A stretch of 64,000 nucleotides of DNA, taken from contig OZ241882.1 of the NCBI GenBank assembly GCA_965203255.1, positions 2,666,001 to 2,730,000 on the forward strand, written 5' to 3'. Source of the DNA: JAPOUP01 sp965203255 (GTDB lineage Bacteria; Pseudomonadota; Alphaproteobacteria; Rhodobacterales; Rhodobacteraceae). The number at the start of each line of letters is the position of its first letter. Positions within the stretch are counted from its first letter, which is position 1. Shown here one piece after another: positions 35,464-45,059 of this stretch. A program made the position numbers and the translations under genes. The notes under the pieces were generated by a model. It was not told where the DNA came from, searched no databases, and was given only the letters and a program-made list of their open reading frames with translations.

Positions 35464-38400
35464 TCAGGCGATGAAGTCGAAGTCGTCCGCGGTCAGCAGC
35501 GATGCGTCGAAGTCCTCGATCACGATCGAGAAGGTATCGGAGGGGCCGCTGATCACGGCGTCGCCGCCGCGCTGCTTGATGTCGAGGTCGGAGAGCTTCA
35601 GGCCGCCCTTGACGACGAGGATGTCCTTCCCGTCCTCGAAGTCGTGGATGGTGTCAGTGTCGGACTCCCGGTCGAACACGAACCGGTCGGCGCCGCCGCC
35701 GCCCCAGAGGTCGTCATTGCCCTTGCCGCCCTCGAGGGTGTCGTCGCCGCCCTTGCCTTTGCCACTGAAGGAGTCACCGTAGAGTGTGTCGTCGCCCTCG
35801 CCGCCGTGGAGGACGTCGTTGCCGCCGTTGTTTTTCCCGCCCCAGTAGAAGTCGCCATAGAGCTCGTCGTTGCCACCGTCGCCGTACAGGGTATCGTCGC
35901 CGCCGTCTCCGTAGCCATCGCTGGCAAAGGCGCCGTCGCCGACGAGGTCGTCTGTGCCGTTGCCGCCACGGAGAGTGTCGTTGCCGGCCTGGCCTTCGAG
36001 GTCGTCGTTGCCGTCGCCGCCGTAAAGCGTGTCGTCACCGCCGACCTCATTCAGGCCCCACCTGCCACCGTCGCCATTGAGGCTGTCGTCGCCCTCGCCG
36101 CCGTGGAGCGTGTCGTCGCCGTAGCCGCCGTAGAGGTCGTCGTCGCCCTCGCCGCCCCACAGGGTGTCGGCGCCGCCGTAGCCGTCGAGGCTGTCGCGGC
36201 CGCCGTGGCCGTGGAGGGTGTCGTCGCCCTCGCCGCCGTCGAGGCTGTCGTCGCCCTCGCCGCCCTCCAGCGTGACGTCGGGGTCGTCTTCGTTGTCAAA
36301 AGTGAAGTCGTCCTCGCTCAGGGAGTCCGCCGATACGCCCTTCAGCCGGATGCCGTTGCCCGAGTCATAGCGGATGACGGTGTCGGCGCCGTCCTGCTCG
36401 ATGATCAGCGCCGCGAACCCGCCGGACACATCATCCTGGAATCGAATCCTGTCGCCTTCCCCGGAGTCGAAGTCGGTGATGGTGTTGGTTTTTTTGCTGC
36501 CGTTGCCGCGTCCGAACACGAAGGTGTCGGCGCCCCTGCCGCCCGTCATGGTGGCGCCGCCCAGACTGTTGCCGTACAGAATGTCGTCGCCCTCGCCGCC
36601 GTCGAGCTTGTCGGCGCCCCAGCTGCCGCTGAGAGTGTCGTCGCCCTTGCCGCCGTAGAGCTTGTCGTCGCCCCAACCGCCGCGGAGGCGGTCGTTGCCG
36701 TCGCCGCCGTACAGCGTGTCGTTGCCGCCGCCGCCGTCGAGGGTGTCGTTGCCCTTGCCGCCGCGGAAGGTGTCGTTGCCCTTGCCGCCACTGAAGATGT
36801 TGCCGCCGTCGCCGCCCTCTAGCGTGACATCGGCGTCGGGAAACGCGAAGTCGCCATTGCTCAGGGAGTCCGCCGACACGCCCGTCAGCCGGATGCTGTC
36901 GCCCTTGCCGTAGCGGATGACGGCGTCGGCGCCGTCCTGCTCGATGTCCAGCCCCGCGAACCCGTGGCTCACCCGTTCGAGACGAATCGTGTCGCCGTCC
37001 CCGAAGTCGGTGATGGTGTCCTGGCCGTCCCCGGGGCTGAACACGAAGGTGTCGGCGCCCGTGCCGCCCGTCAGGGTGTCGTCGCCGTCGCCGCCCTTCA
37101 GCGTGTCGTTGCCCGTGCCGCCCCGCAGGGTGTCGTCGCCGCTGCCTCTGCCCCCTCCGTTCCAGTAATTACCGCCGTAGAGTTCGTCGTCGCCGCCGCC
37201 GCCGTCGAGGGTGTCGTCGCCCTTTTGGCCGTTCAGCTTGTCGCCGCCCTCGCCGCCGTACAGCGTGTCGTCGCTGTCACCGCCGTAGAGCTTGTCGTCG
37301 CCGCCCTCGCCGTGGAGGGTGTTGCCGCCGTCTTTCTCCGCCTCGATGTACCAGCCGCCGTAGAGGATGTCGTCGCCGTCGCCGCCCCAGAGGGTGTCGC
37401 GGCCGTCGTCGCCGTAGAGGTCGTCGTTGCCGTCGCCACCGTACAGCTTGTCGTCGCCGCCGCCGCCCCGGAGGTAGTCGCCGCGGTTGCGGCTGCTCCA
37501 GAGGCCGTGGGTGGGGTGGTCGCCGTCGCCGTCGCCGCCCCAGAGGGTGTCGTCGCCCTCGCCGCCGTAGAGGTCGTCGTCGCCGTCGTCGCCGTGGAGG
37601 GTGTCGTCGCCGTCGCCGCCCCAGAGGGTGTCGTTGCCGTCGCCGCCGCGGAGGGTGTCGTTGCCGCCGTGGCCCTCCAGCCGATCGTCGCCCTTGCCGC
37701 CGTAGAGCTTGTCGTCGCCGGCATGGCCCTCCAGCCGGTCGTTGCGGTCGCCGCCGTGCAGCGTGTCGTCGCCCTCGCCGCCGCCGAGGTGAGCGTCGAA
37801 CAACACACCTTTGTACAAGACGCCTTCGCCGTCGTTGTCATAGCTGACATGCCGAGTGACGCCTTCGGGCGCCGACGGGTTCGTGGTCTCGCCGCCCGTG
37901 CCGGTCGTTTGGGTCTGCGGTGCGCCGGTCGGCGTGTTCCCGGTCCCGCCCGTGCCGGACGTCTGGGTCTGCGCCGCGCCGGGCGGCGGATTCGCGGGCT
38001 GGCCGGCGCCGGACGCGCCCTTGTCGCCGCCTCCGGAGCTGGCCGACAGTGTGAAGTCGTCTTCATCCAAGGAGTCCGCCGACACGCCCGTCAGCCGGAC
38101 GGTGTCGCCCCTGTCGCCATAGCGGACGACGGCATCGGCCCCGTCCTGCTCGATGGCCAGCCCCGCGAACCCGCCGCTCACCCCGTCGAGGCGAATCGTG
38201 TCGCCGTCCTTGAAGTCGGCAATGGTGTCGTGGCCGTCTCCGGCCCGAAACACGAAGGTGTCGGCGCCCCGGCCGCCCCTGAGCGTGTCGTCGCCTCGAC
38301 CGCCGTTCAAGGTGTCGGCGCCATTGCCGCCATTCAGGAGGTCGTTGCCCTTGCCGCCATTCAGCTTGTCGGCGCCCCCGCGGCCCTTCAGGGTATCGTC

Positions 38401-39084
38401 GCCGTCCCCGCCGTCGAGGGTATCGGCGCCCTTGCCGCCCTTCCGCGTCACCCCGGCCGCCTTCTGCCCAGCGGCGCCTCCCCCGTCGCCTTCCTCGCCT
38501 TCCGTCCGGGTCACCTGCGCCAGGACGGGACCTTCGCCTCCCCCGTCGCCCTCGCCGTCATCGCTCGAGGTGCCGTCGCCATCGTCACCCCCCTGCGGGT
38601 CCCCCTCGGCGGGAAGAAACTCGAAGCGGTCCTTGCCCAGCTCCGCCACCGACACGCCCGACACCCGGACGGTGTCGCCCTCGCCGTAGCGGATGACGGC
38701 ATCGGCCCCGTCCTGCTCGATGACCAGCCCCTCGAACCCACCGGGCACCCTGCTCATCTCGATGCGGTCGCCGTCCTCGAAGTCGACTATCGTGTCGGAC
38801 CCGTCCCCGACCGCGAACGCGAAGGTGTCGGCGCCCAGTCCGCCCCACAGCGTGTCGCTGCCCCGCCCGCCCGTCAGGGTGTCGTCGCCCCGCCCGCCGA
38901 ACAGCCGGTCGGCGTCCTCGCCGCCGTCGAGGGTGTCGTTGCCGTCACCCCCGTACAGGGTGTCGCCCCCGGCGCCGCCCGTGAGGGTGTCGTTGCCGAG
39001 ACCGCCGTCGAGGGTGTCGTTGCCGTCGCCGCCATGCAGCGTGTCGTCGTCATGGCCGCCGGTGCGGGAGAGGTCCTGGGTCAT
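35464..39084 (-). CDS. giant RTX (hemolysin-type calcium-binding) repeat protein
   Basis: About 1206 residues from the ATG at 39084 (MTQDLSRTGGHDDDTLHGGD), preceded by AAGGAG at eight bases. The protein is almost entirely GGxGxDxLx nonapeptide repeats, which form Ca2+-binding beta-rolls. They are punctuated by five modules of the form ADTFVF..GDG.DTI.DF.DGD.IRL...GFAGL.IEQDGADAVIRYG. There is no lipase, protease or adhesin domain and no N-terminal signal. The C-terminal end (DFDASLLTADDFDFIA) fits type I secretion. No T1SS genes lie nearby. It is the main cargo of the 35-47 kb part; likely a secreted or surface scaffold, not a recognisable toxin. Confidence 0.85.
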   Translation of the reverse strand: MTQDLSRTGGHDDDTLHGGDGNDTLDGGLGNDTLTGGAGGDTLYGGDGNDTLDGGEDADRLFGGRGDDTLTGGRGSDTLWGGLGADTFAFAVGDGSDTIVDFEDGDRIEMSRVPGGFEGLVIEQDGADAVIRYGEGDTVRVSGVSVAELGKDRFEFLPAEGDPQGGDDGDGTSSDDGEGDGGGEGPVLAQVTRTEGEEGDGGGAAGQKAAGVTRKGGKGADTLDGGDGDDTLKGRGGADKLNGGKGNDLLNGGNGADTLNGGRGDDTLRGGRGADTFVFRAGDGHDTIADFKDGDTIRLDGVSGGFAGLAIEQDGADAVVRYGDRGDTVRLTGVSADSLDEDDFTLSASSGGGDKGASGAGQPANPPPGAAQTQTSGTGGTGNTPTGAPQTQTTGTGGETTNPSAPEGVTRHVSYDNDGEGVLYKGVLFDAHLGGGEGDDTLHGGDRNDRLEGHAGDDKLYGGKGDDRLEGHGGNDTLRGGDGNDTLWGGDGDDTLHGDDGDDDLYGGEGDDTLWGGDGDGDHPTHGLWSSRNRGDYLRGGGGDDKLYGGDGNDDLYGDDGRDTLWGGDGDDILYGGWYIEAEKDGGNTLHGEGGDDKLYGGDSDDTLYGGEGGDKLNGQKGDDTLDGGGGDDELYGGNYWNGGGRGSGDDTLRGGTGNDTLKGGDGDDTLTGGTGADTFVFSPGDGQDTITDFGDGDTIRLERVSHGFAGLDIEQDGADAVIRYGKGDSIRLTGVSADSLSNGDFAFPDADVTLEGGDGGNIFSGGKGNDTFRGGKGNDTLDGGGGNDTLYGGDGNDRLRGGWGDDKLYGGKGDDTLSGSWGADKLDGGEGDDILYGNSLGGATMTGGRGADTFVFGRGNGSKKTNTITDFDSGEGDRIRFQDDVSGGFAALIIEQDGADTVIRYDSGNGIRLKGVSADSLSEDDFTFDNEDDPDVTLEGGEGDDSLDGGEGDDTLHGHGGRDSLDGYGGADTLWGGEGDDDLYGGYGDDTLHGGEGDDSLNGDGGRWGLNEVGGDDTLYGGDGNDDLEGQAGNDTLRGGNGTDDLVGDGAFASDGYGDGGDDTLYGDGGNDELYGDFYWGGKNNGGNDVLHGGEGDDTLYGDSFSGKGKGGDDTLEGGKGNDDLWGGGGADRFVFDRESDTDTIHDFEDGKDILVVKGGLKLSDLDIKQRGGDAVISGPSDTFSIVIEDFDASLLTADDFDFIA

Positions 39085-39154
39085 GGTGTCGTCTCCTTGG
39101 TGAAGCCCGCCGCCTTTCAAGAGCCTGGGCTTGTATAGGTGATCGTTTTTCTGT

Positions 39155-40020
39155 ATGCCGGTGGCATGCAGATTGGACTTCGTCATTTTGATTCGCACAC
39201 GCTCGAGTGGCTTGCCGATGCGCTGCGCGGCGACGGTTACACCCGTCACAGCCGTGTTCGCCACCAGCATTCTCGATATATACAAGCGCCGCTGGTCGAT
39301 CGAGACCTGGTTCCGCACCCTCAAGACAGGCACCCGGATAAAGAGCCGGCGTTTCGATGCCGCCGAGGATCTGCGCAAATGCCTCGCGTTCGACGCGGTG
39401 ACCGCGTGCCGGGTCGCCGATCTGACGCAACTCGCCCGCGAGCGCCCCGACACGCCGGCCGCCACTGTCGTCCCGCAGGAGGACATCGAGCTGCTGCATA
39501 CGATGCTCAGGGCGCAGGGACATAAAATCGTGCCAACGCCTTCCGGCGAGCCGGACGACGAACCGTCCGGCGGAGAGAAGCCGCCGCCGGAGAGCGCGGC
39601 GTCCGATGCCCGGGATCAGGCCGATGCGGCAGACCCGGCGCCGCAAGGGGAAGCCGTCGCGGAGCCACCGGACGTGCCGCATCAGCGCGCCAGTACCGAA
39701 CCCGATGACGCCGCCGGGCCACCGGATGCAAAGGATGAAACCGGAACGTCTGATGCCGACGATCAGCCGCCGGCTACGTCTGGGGCCGACCCGCCTGAGG
39801 CGGCCGATCGGCCCACGCCCGACAACCGGGCCTGTGGCCCTCCCGCCGCCGCGCTGGAGCCGGATATCCAAAGCTTCGTGATCGATCTCGGGCGCCTCCG
39901 GAGCACACCCTTCGAAACGGCAGAAGCTGCCGGGAACCAAAAAGGTCTGGCAGGGTCTCGAAAGACTCAACTGGGCCGTGCAGGTACGCGACGCCCTCGC
40001 CGAGAAAAAGTTGGAATGAG
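39155..40020 (+). pseudogene. IS4/Tn5-like transposase C-terminal fragment with an acidic Pro/Ala-rich linker
   Basis: Encodes ILDIYKRRWSIETWFRTLKT GTRIKSRRFDAAEDLRKC, which holds the YREK-like region with the DDE glutamate of IS4/IS50 transposases. LAFDAVTACRVADLTQLARE follows, then ~110 residues of acidic, Pro/Ala-rich linker, and then FVIDLGRL. A frameshift near 39900 precedes the usual tail (PGTKKVWQGLERLNWAVQVR DAL). The N-terminal two thirds is missing. The linker is unusual for the family. Confidence 0.65.
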
Positions 40021-40341
40021 ATCGACCATACGAGTACGGGATATTGAAAGGCCCGGCGGGGGTCGGTGGGGTAGAGCGCCCGCGCCTGGTCGGGACGCGC
40101 TTCAGGCGCGGGGGTGTGCTCGGCGCGCTGCCCAACGGCTCAGCCCCACGCCCGGAGTCTCGGGGGGGGGGGGGGGGGGGGTACGAAGGTCGCGCATCGC
40201 AATGACGCTTGCGGTATTCGTGCGGTATTCGTCATGACCTCGGCCTCCCCGGTACCGGACCGGTTCGCGACCGCACGAAGGGCAGCAAACAGTCCAGACT
40301 CGTTGCATAGTAAAAGGGGAAGCCGAATGCAAGTCAACTTC
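40021..40341. other. gene-poor stretch with a 20-nt G homopolymer
   Basis: No gene recognised. It contains the G tract at 40162-40181 and, at its right end, the left target duplication of the ISAs1-DruA element (ACTTCTA-AAC, split by IS630). Confidence 0.4.
40162..40181 (+). repeat. poly-G tract of 20 bases
   Basis: Twenty consecutive G in the sequence as given. Such tracts are strand-slippage hot spots and are also difficult for some sequencing platforms. Confidence 0.8.
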
Positions 40342-40343
40342 TA

Positions 40344-41582
40344 ATACCAAACCAAATTAATAATGTACCCAGAACAAAGATTGAACATCATGCTGTGTGA
40401 CACGGCAATATTCTGCGTGTGACCGGTGCCGCCGTCCTGTATTCTGTGTCCGGGAAACAGGCAGAAGGAGAACGGCATGCCAGCGAAAGTCATGGTCCGG
40501 CGCACCGACCACACACCCGGTCAGTTACGGGAGCTGGCCCGGAAACACAAGTTCCGCGACTGCCGCCGCCGGATGCGCGCCATTGCCCTGGTCATGGAGG
40601 ACGGGCTGTCCAGGGCCGCGGTGGCCTCCGGCGCAGGCGTCGGCGCCCGGACGCTCCGCGACTGGATCGTCCGGTACAACGCCGACGGCCTGGACGGCCT
40701 GCGGGACGCCGCCCGCCCGGGGGCGCCGCCGAAGCTGGAAAGCGGGCAGGCGGAGGAGGTCGCGTCGTGGCTGGATGAGGGGCCGGACCCCGACGCGGGC
40801 GGGCCGTCGCGCTGGACCGTCGCCGACGTCCGGAAGCGGATCGCGGACAGCTTCGGGGTGGCGTACACGCTGGAGGGCGCGCGCCGGCTGGTGCGGAGGC
40901 TGGGCTTCCGGCACATGTCCCCGCGGCCCGTCCACCCGAGGGCGGACCCCGCCGCCCGGGAGGGATTCCGCAGGGATTCCGTCCGGTTGGCGCGTGAGGC
41001 GGTGCCCGACGGCGTCGCCCCGGAGGATGTCCTGGTGTACTTCCAGGACGAGGCCCGCATCGGCCAGAAGGGCATGCTGTCAAGGGTCTGGGCGAGGAAG
41101 GGGACGCGCCCACGCGTCGCGCGGGACCACCGGTACGGACACCTGTACCTGTTCCCCTCCGCCTGCCCCGAGACCGGCGACGCGGTCGGGCATGTGTGCG
41201 GCAGGGCCAACACCGCGGAGACGGACCGGCACCTCCGGGAGATCGGGGAGCGGGTCCCCGCCGGACGGCACGCGCTGGTGGTCCTCGACGGAGCGGGCTG
41301 GCACCGGTCGAGGGACCTGGTGACCCCCGCCAACGTCTCCCTGCTCAGGCTGCCGCCCTACAGCCCGGAGCTGAACCCGGTCGAGACCCTGTTCTCCGTC
41401 CTGAAGCACCGCCATTTCGCCAACCGGGTGTTCGGAAGCGCGGAGCATGTCAGGGAGGTGGTCGAGCATGTCTGGGACGCCTTCATCCGCCGGAAGGGGG
41501 AGGTCACGCGGATCACCACGAGGGAATGGGCGGTGCCGTGAGATCCGGGACGCCTATCGGTGATTATTTATTTGGTTTGGTA
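40344..41582 (+). mobile_element. IS630-family insertion (full copy) inside the ISAs1 target duplication
   Basis: Ends ATACCAAACC (40344) and GGTTTGGTA (41582), flanked by TA (40342-40343, 41583-41584). The TA belongs to ACTTCTAAAC, the 10-bp duplication of the neighbouring ISAs1-DruA element, so this insertion is younger than that element. Confidence 0.9.
40477..41541 (+). CDS. IS630-family transposase
   Basis: About 354 residues from MPAKVMVRRTDHTPGQLREL (AAGGAG site). DDE motifs VYFQDEARIGQKG, VVLDGAGWHRSR and YSPELNPVETLFSVLKH are all present. HTH near residues 30-60. Likely functional; a source for the decayed copies at 8700 and 53059. Confidence 0.9.
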   Translation: MPAKVMVRRTDHTPGQLRELARKHKFRDCRRRMRAIALVMEDGLSRAAVASGAGVGARTLRDWIVRYNADGLDGLRDAARPGAPPKLESGQAEEVASWLDEGPDPDAGGPSRWTVADVRKRIADSFGVAYTLEGARRLVRRLGFRHMSPRPVHPRADPAAREGFRRDSVRLAREAVPDGVAPEDVLVYFQDEARIGQKGMLSRVWARKGTRPRVARDHRYGHLYLFPSACPETGDAVGHVCGRANTAETDRHLREIGERVPAGRHALVVLDGAGWHRSRDLVTPANVSLLRLPPYSPELNPVETLFSVLKHRHFANRVFGSAEHVREVVEHVWDAFIRRKGEVTRITTREWAVP

Positions 41583-41602
41583 TAAACCAGGGCTAATTGG
41601 TT

Positions 41603-43006
41603 GCCCCATTCCACCCTGAAGTGCAACACCAGTGGCGGTGGTGACCGGTTTTCCGGCCGCATGATGTTGCGTATCGGCCAGGAAGCGGCGACAGTCCCTG
41701 TGACGAAACAAGGGAGACTGCCATGCCCGAGGGCTACCGCCACCTGACCCATGAGGAGAGATGCCGGATCGGCGCGCTGAAGGAAAGCGGGCTTTCGGAC
41801 GGGGCCATCGCGGCCCGTCTGGGCCGTGACCGTTCGTCGGTCTGGCGGGAGCTGCGCCGGAACGCCGGCGGCGGCGGGGGGTACAGCCCCGGGGAGGCGC
41901 AGGGCAGGGCGGAGGCCCGCCGCAGCGCGGCCTCCAGTGTTCCCCGCAGGATGACGCCCGACCGCTGGGCGCGCGTCGAGGGGCTTCTGGCGGAGGGCTG
42001 GAGCCCGGAGCAGGTCGCGGGACGGCTGCGTCTGGAGGGCGGCTGGACGGTGGGCCGCCAGTGGACATCCGAACACGTCAGGGCCGACCGGAAGGCGGGC
42101 GGCAGGCTGTTCCTGCTGCTGCGGCGCCGCGGCAGGAAGCCGAACTGGCGTGGCGGCAGGCACTCGGGCCGTGGCCACATCCCGGGCCGGGTGGACATCT
42201 CCGAGAGGCCGGATGAGGTGGAGAGGAAGGAGCGTGTGGGCGACTGGGAGGCGGACACGATCATCGGGAAAGGCCACAGCGGGGCGGTGGTCTCCCTTGT
42301 GGACAGGGCCTCGAAATACACGTATTTACAGAGGGTTGAGCGGAGAACCTCGGCTGCGGTCTCCGCCGCGATGGTGGAGATGCCGCGGCCTTCCGCCGCG
42401 CCCGTCCACACGATCACGGCGGACAACGGGAAGGAGTTCGCGGGCCACGCCGGCGTGGCGGAGGCGCTCGGTGCCTCCTTCTACTTCGCGACCCCCTACC
42501 ACTCCTGGGAGCGTGGCCTGAACGAGCACACCAACGGGCTGGTCCGGCAGTACCTGCCGAAGGGGACGGACCTCCGCGCGGTCAGCGACGCGGAGGTGAG
42601 ACAGGTGCAGGACCGCCTGAACGCGCGTCCGCGCCGGGCGCTGGGCTACCGGACGCCCGCCGAGGTGCTGCACAAGGTTCGCCCTCCCTGACGCCGCGCG
42701 ACCGCCTCCCGCCGGCGCGGGTTGGGGCGCCGGGAGGGGGTGGACAGGATTTCTCCGTCGCGTCCGTCCGGGCTCCGGTCGGGCTGCGCCCTCCCTGCGC
42801 CCGGACGGACGCGACCCAGCCCGGCGGAGGCGTTGCGCCGCCCGGAAAGCCCGGATAACCTGCATCCAGACGGGACCACAGCCATCCCGGGGCCGGATCC
42901 GCGGTGCCCGGGGGCCGCAGACCACGCCTTCCGGCCATTCCCTACGCTCGGGCTGCGCCCCCGCTGCGGGAATGGCCGGTGTTGCACTTCGGAGTGGAAG
43001 TGGGGG
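41603..43006 (+). mobile_element. IS30-family insertion (intact copy), TT target duplication
   Basis: Ends GCCCCATTCCACCCTGAAGT at 41603 and GTGGAAGTGGGGG at 43006, with TT on each side. Inserted immediately after the 15-bp left terminal repeat of the ISAs1-DruA element. Confidence 0.85.
41723..42691 (+). CDS. IS30-family transposase
   Basis: 322 residues. N-terminal HTH MPEGYRHLTHEERCRIGALK ... GAIAARLGRDRSSVWREL, then the DDE domain: DWEADTIIGKGHSGAVV (D), TITADNGKEFAGH (D) and ERGLNEHTNGLVRQYLPKG (E). The C-terminal LNARPRRALGYRTPAEVL is typical. All catalytic residues are present. Confidence 0.9.
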   Translation: MPEGYRHLTHEERCRIGALKESGLSDGAIAARLGRDRSSVWRELRRNAGGGGGYSPGEAQGRAEARRSAASSVPRRMTPDRWARVEGLLAEGWSPEQVAGRLRLEGGWTVGRQWTSEHVRADRKAGGRLFLLLRRRGRKPNWRGGRHSGRGHIPGRVDISERPDEVERKERVGDWEADTIIGKGHSGAVVSLVDRASKYTYLQRVERRTSAAVSAAMVEMPRPSAAPVHTITADNGKEFAGHAGVAEALGASFYFATPYHSWERGLNEHTNGLVRQYLPKGTDLRAVSDAEVRQVQDRLNARPRRALGYRTPAEVLHKVRPP

Positions 43007-43259
43007 TTTCTAAAGCCTTCCCATGCGCAGGATCCGTCAGGGTGCGGGCACCAGGGCCTCCGGCGCCATGTGTCCTGACGCCGGATCCCCGTATCCGGGG
43101 CCCGTGTCGGGGTTTCCGGTCGTCGGCTGCCGTCATTCCGCGCCCTCCGGCCACGGTTTCCTGCGCACCGGGAAGGCGCGTTTCCGTGTTGATGCATGAC
43201 CGTGCCTGCCTGCGCCGGGTTCAGTGGCGATGGCGTGGCCCCGCCACCGCGCGGCGGGG
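43007..43259. other. noncoding left end region of the ISAs1-DruA element
   Basis: About 250 bases between IS30 and the end of the fusion gene. Short inverted repeats (CCGGATCCCCGTATCCGG area) are seen, but no gene. Confidence 0.35.
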
Positions 43260-45059
43260 TCAGGCGGTCGCCACGGCGGCGGACGGGCGCGGGCGGGTGT
43301 TCCCGGTCATCTTCAGGAAGCCGGGCACGCGCCGCGCGTCCCGGCCCAGGCTGCGCATCGTCCCGGCCACGGACAGGCCGCGGCTCTTGATGAGGCCGAT
43401 CGCGAAGCGCCGCGGCAGGGTCGTGTTCCCGGGGCCGTGGCCGGTGCGGATGCGGCTCCGGTCCTCGTCGAAGCTCCAGTCGAGGATGTGGTGGTTGGCC
43501 TCCACCCGCCAGTGGCCGCGGTTCAGTCCGGGGAGGCGTTTCGGGGAGGCGGCGCCGGGACCGAGGCTCGTGACCCCGTAGGCTGTCCCGGCTCTCCTCC
43601 CGCCGGTCCTGGCCTGGGTGACCTCGCGGTGCACGGCGAGGACCTGCCCGACGCCGGGGAACCTCAGGTAGCCGTCGGGCTCGGACGACGCCCAGACCGA
43701 GCGGCGCTCGATGCGCCCGTGCTCCGGCCTGCCGGGCTCCTGGACATGGTCGGGCGCGCGCTCGCGGATCATCCCGTCGCAGAGGAGCTGGATGTCCTGG
43801 CGCATCGTCTTCCGGGTGTCCCTGCCGGTGAACATGCAGTGTCCGCCGCGCTCGACGATCCTTCTGGCGAGCCTGCGCTGCGCCAGCATGGCGTCGGCGG
43901 TCAGGACGCGCCCGGTGATGTCGGGCAGCGAGTCGACCAGCGGGACGGCGACGCCGGTCCCGTTCGTCCGCTTCACCTCGCCGCCGTCGTCTGGCCTCAG
44001 GACGGTCTTCCTTTGGCCCAGCGCCGCCGCGGACCCATGGCCGACGATGCCGAGGACATGGGTCCGGCGGCCCTCACCGTCAACGGCGCCGCGCATCGTC
44101 TTTCCGTCGATCGCCAGCGCGGTGCCGCGGCCCCCGCCATGGGCCTCCTGCCAGGCCCGGAGCGCGGCGTCGAGCTGTTCCGGATCGACCCGGACCAGGA
44201 CGTCGCGGACCACCCATTCGCTCGGCAGCTCGTGCCGTCCGTTGCGGAAGCGCACGCGGAAGCGCCGCAGCGCGGCGGGGCTGAGGTCCCCGGCCCATTC
44301 CCATATGGCCCTGTAGCCGCGCATGCCGACGGGCACCGCCGCCGTCGAGAGGGCCAGGACCGAGGGCAGCGGGTGCCGCCTTCCCGCCCTGCGGCGGGGG
44401 TCGTCGATGTCCCTGAAGAAGTCGGGCAGGGTCCTCATCTGTTCGGCGCTCAGTGTCATCCTGGGAACTCCCCTGTGCAGGCCCGGGTCGAGGTGGAACG
44501 CGCGGAGCCGGCCCCGCGCCTCGCGGGACAGCGGCAGCAGGAACACCAGCTTCGGCCGCCCGTTGTCGAGGTGGCCCCGTCCCTGGCGGGCGAAGCCGCG
44601 GGTGCGGCCGGCCCCGATCCAGCCGGCGGCGCGGTAGACGGCCCCGTCGAAGCGGGCCGGGTCCACGAAGGTCTCCAGCAGCAGGACCTCGTGGCCGAAG
44701 CGGGCCGGCCAGTCATGGACGATGCGCCGGGCGCACAGCGACAGGACGCGCGAGCCGAGGTTGCGCGGCGCGCCGGGCAGGACCAGGAACCGGGAACTGT
44801 CCGGGACCAGATGCAGGCGGCCGAACTGGAGGCTGCGGTCCCAGCCGATCCAGCGGTCCCGCGCCCCGCACTTCAGCGCCGGGGCCGAGAAGACCGCAAG
44901 CGCCAGCCAGCGGCCGCGGTGACGGGCGACGTAGCGCACGGTCCCGCCCACGGGCCGCAGCGCGCCGAGGTAGTGGTGCGCCTGCATCAGCGCACGGAAG
45001 CGCGCCTCATCCGCCTCCGGGACGATATCGATGCATACCTCCGAAATGTCCACGCCCAC
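43260..45059 (-). CDS. fusion of a DUF4338 (DruA-like) domain with an ISAs1 transposase
   Basis: 599 residues. Residues 1-200 (HHYLGALRPVGGTVRYVARH, LQFGRLHLVPDSSRFLVLPG, NLGSRVLSLCARRIVHDWPA, AGRTRGFARQGRG) match DUF4338, the domain of DruA in Druantia anti-phage systems. Residues ~205-599 are an ISAs1 transposase: IDDPRRRAGRRHPLPSVLAL, AIDGKTMRGAVDGEG (D), LTADAMLAQRRLARRIV (D) and GHWRVEANHHILDWSFDEDR SRIRTGHG (E region). The two are normally separate genes; here one frame spans both with no stop. The element's ends flank it. Confidence 0.75.
   Translation of the reverse strand: MGVDISEVCIDIVPEADEARFRALMQAHHYLGALRPVGGTVRYVARHRGRWLALAVFSAPALKCGARDRWIGWDRSLQFGRLHLVPDSSRFLVLPGAPRNLGSRVLSLCARRIVHDWPARFGHEVLLLETFVDPARFDGAVYRAAGWIGAGRTRGFARQGRGHLDNGRPKLVFLLPLSREARGRLRAFHLDPGLHRGVPRMTLSAEQMRTLPDFFRDIDDPRRRAGRRHPLPSVLALSTAAVPVGMRGYRAIWEWAGDLSPAALRRFRVRFRNGRHELPSEWVVRDVLVRVDPEQLDAALRAWQEAHGGGRGTALAIDGKTMRGAVDGEGRRTHVLGIVGHGSAAALGQRKTVLRPDDGGEVKRTNGTGVAVPLVDSLPDITGRVLTADAMLAQRRLARRIVERGGHCMFTGRDTRKTMRQDIQLLCDGMIRERAPDHVQEPGRPEHGRIERRSVWASSEPDGYLRFPGVGQVLAVHREVTQARTGGRRAGTAYGVTSLGPGAASPKRLPGLNRGHWRVEANHHILDWSFDEDRSRIRTGHGPGNTTLPRRFAIGLIKSRGLSVAGTMRSLGRDARRVPGFLKMTGNTRPRPSAAVATA

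Noticed and set aside
35500..39050. Regularly spaced direct repeats resembling a CRISPR array
   Set aside because: Spacing is 27 bases, coding for nonapeptide RTX repeats; there are no unique spacers and no cas genes.
35188..39138. Long plus-strand open frames (544 and 724 codons) rich in V and A opposite the RTX gene
   Set aside because: They are antisense shadows of the GGxGxD repeats; composition is VVA/AVE repeats and the minus-strand frame has a ribosome-binding site and known motifs.
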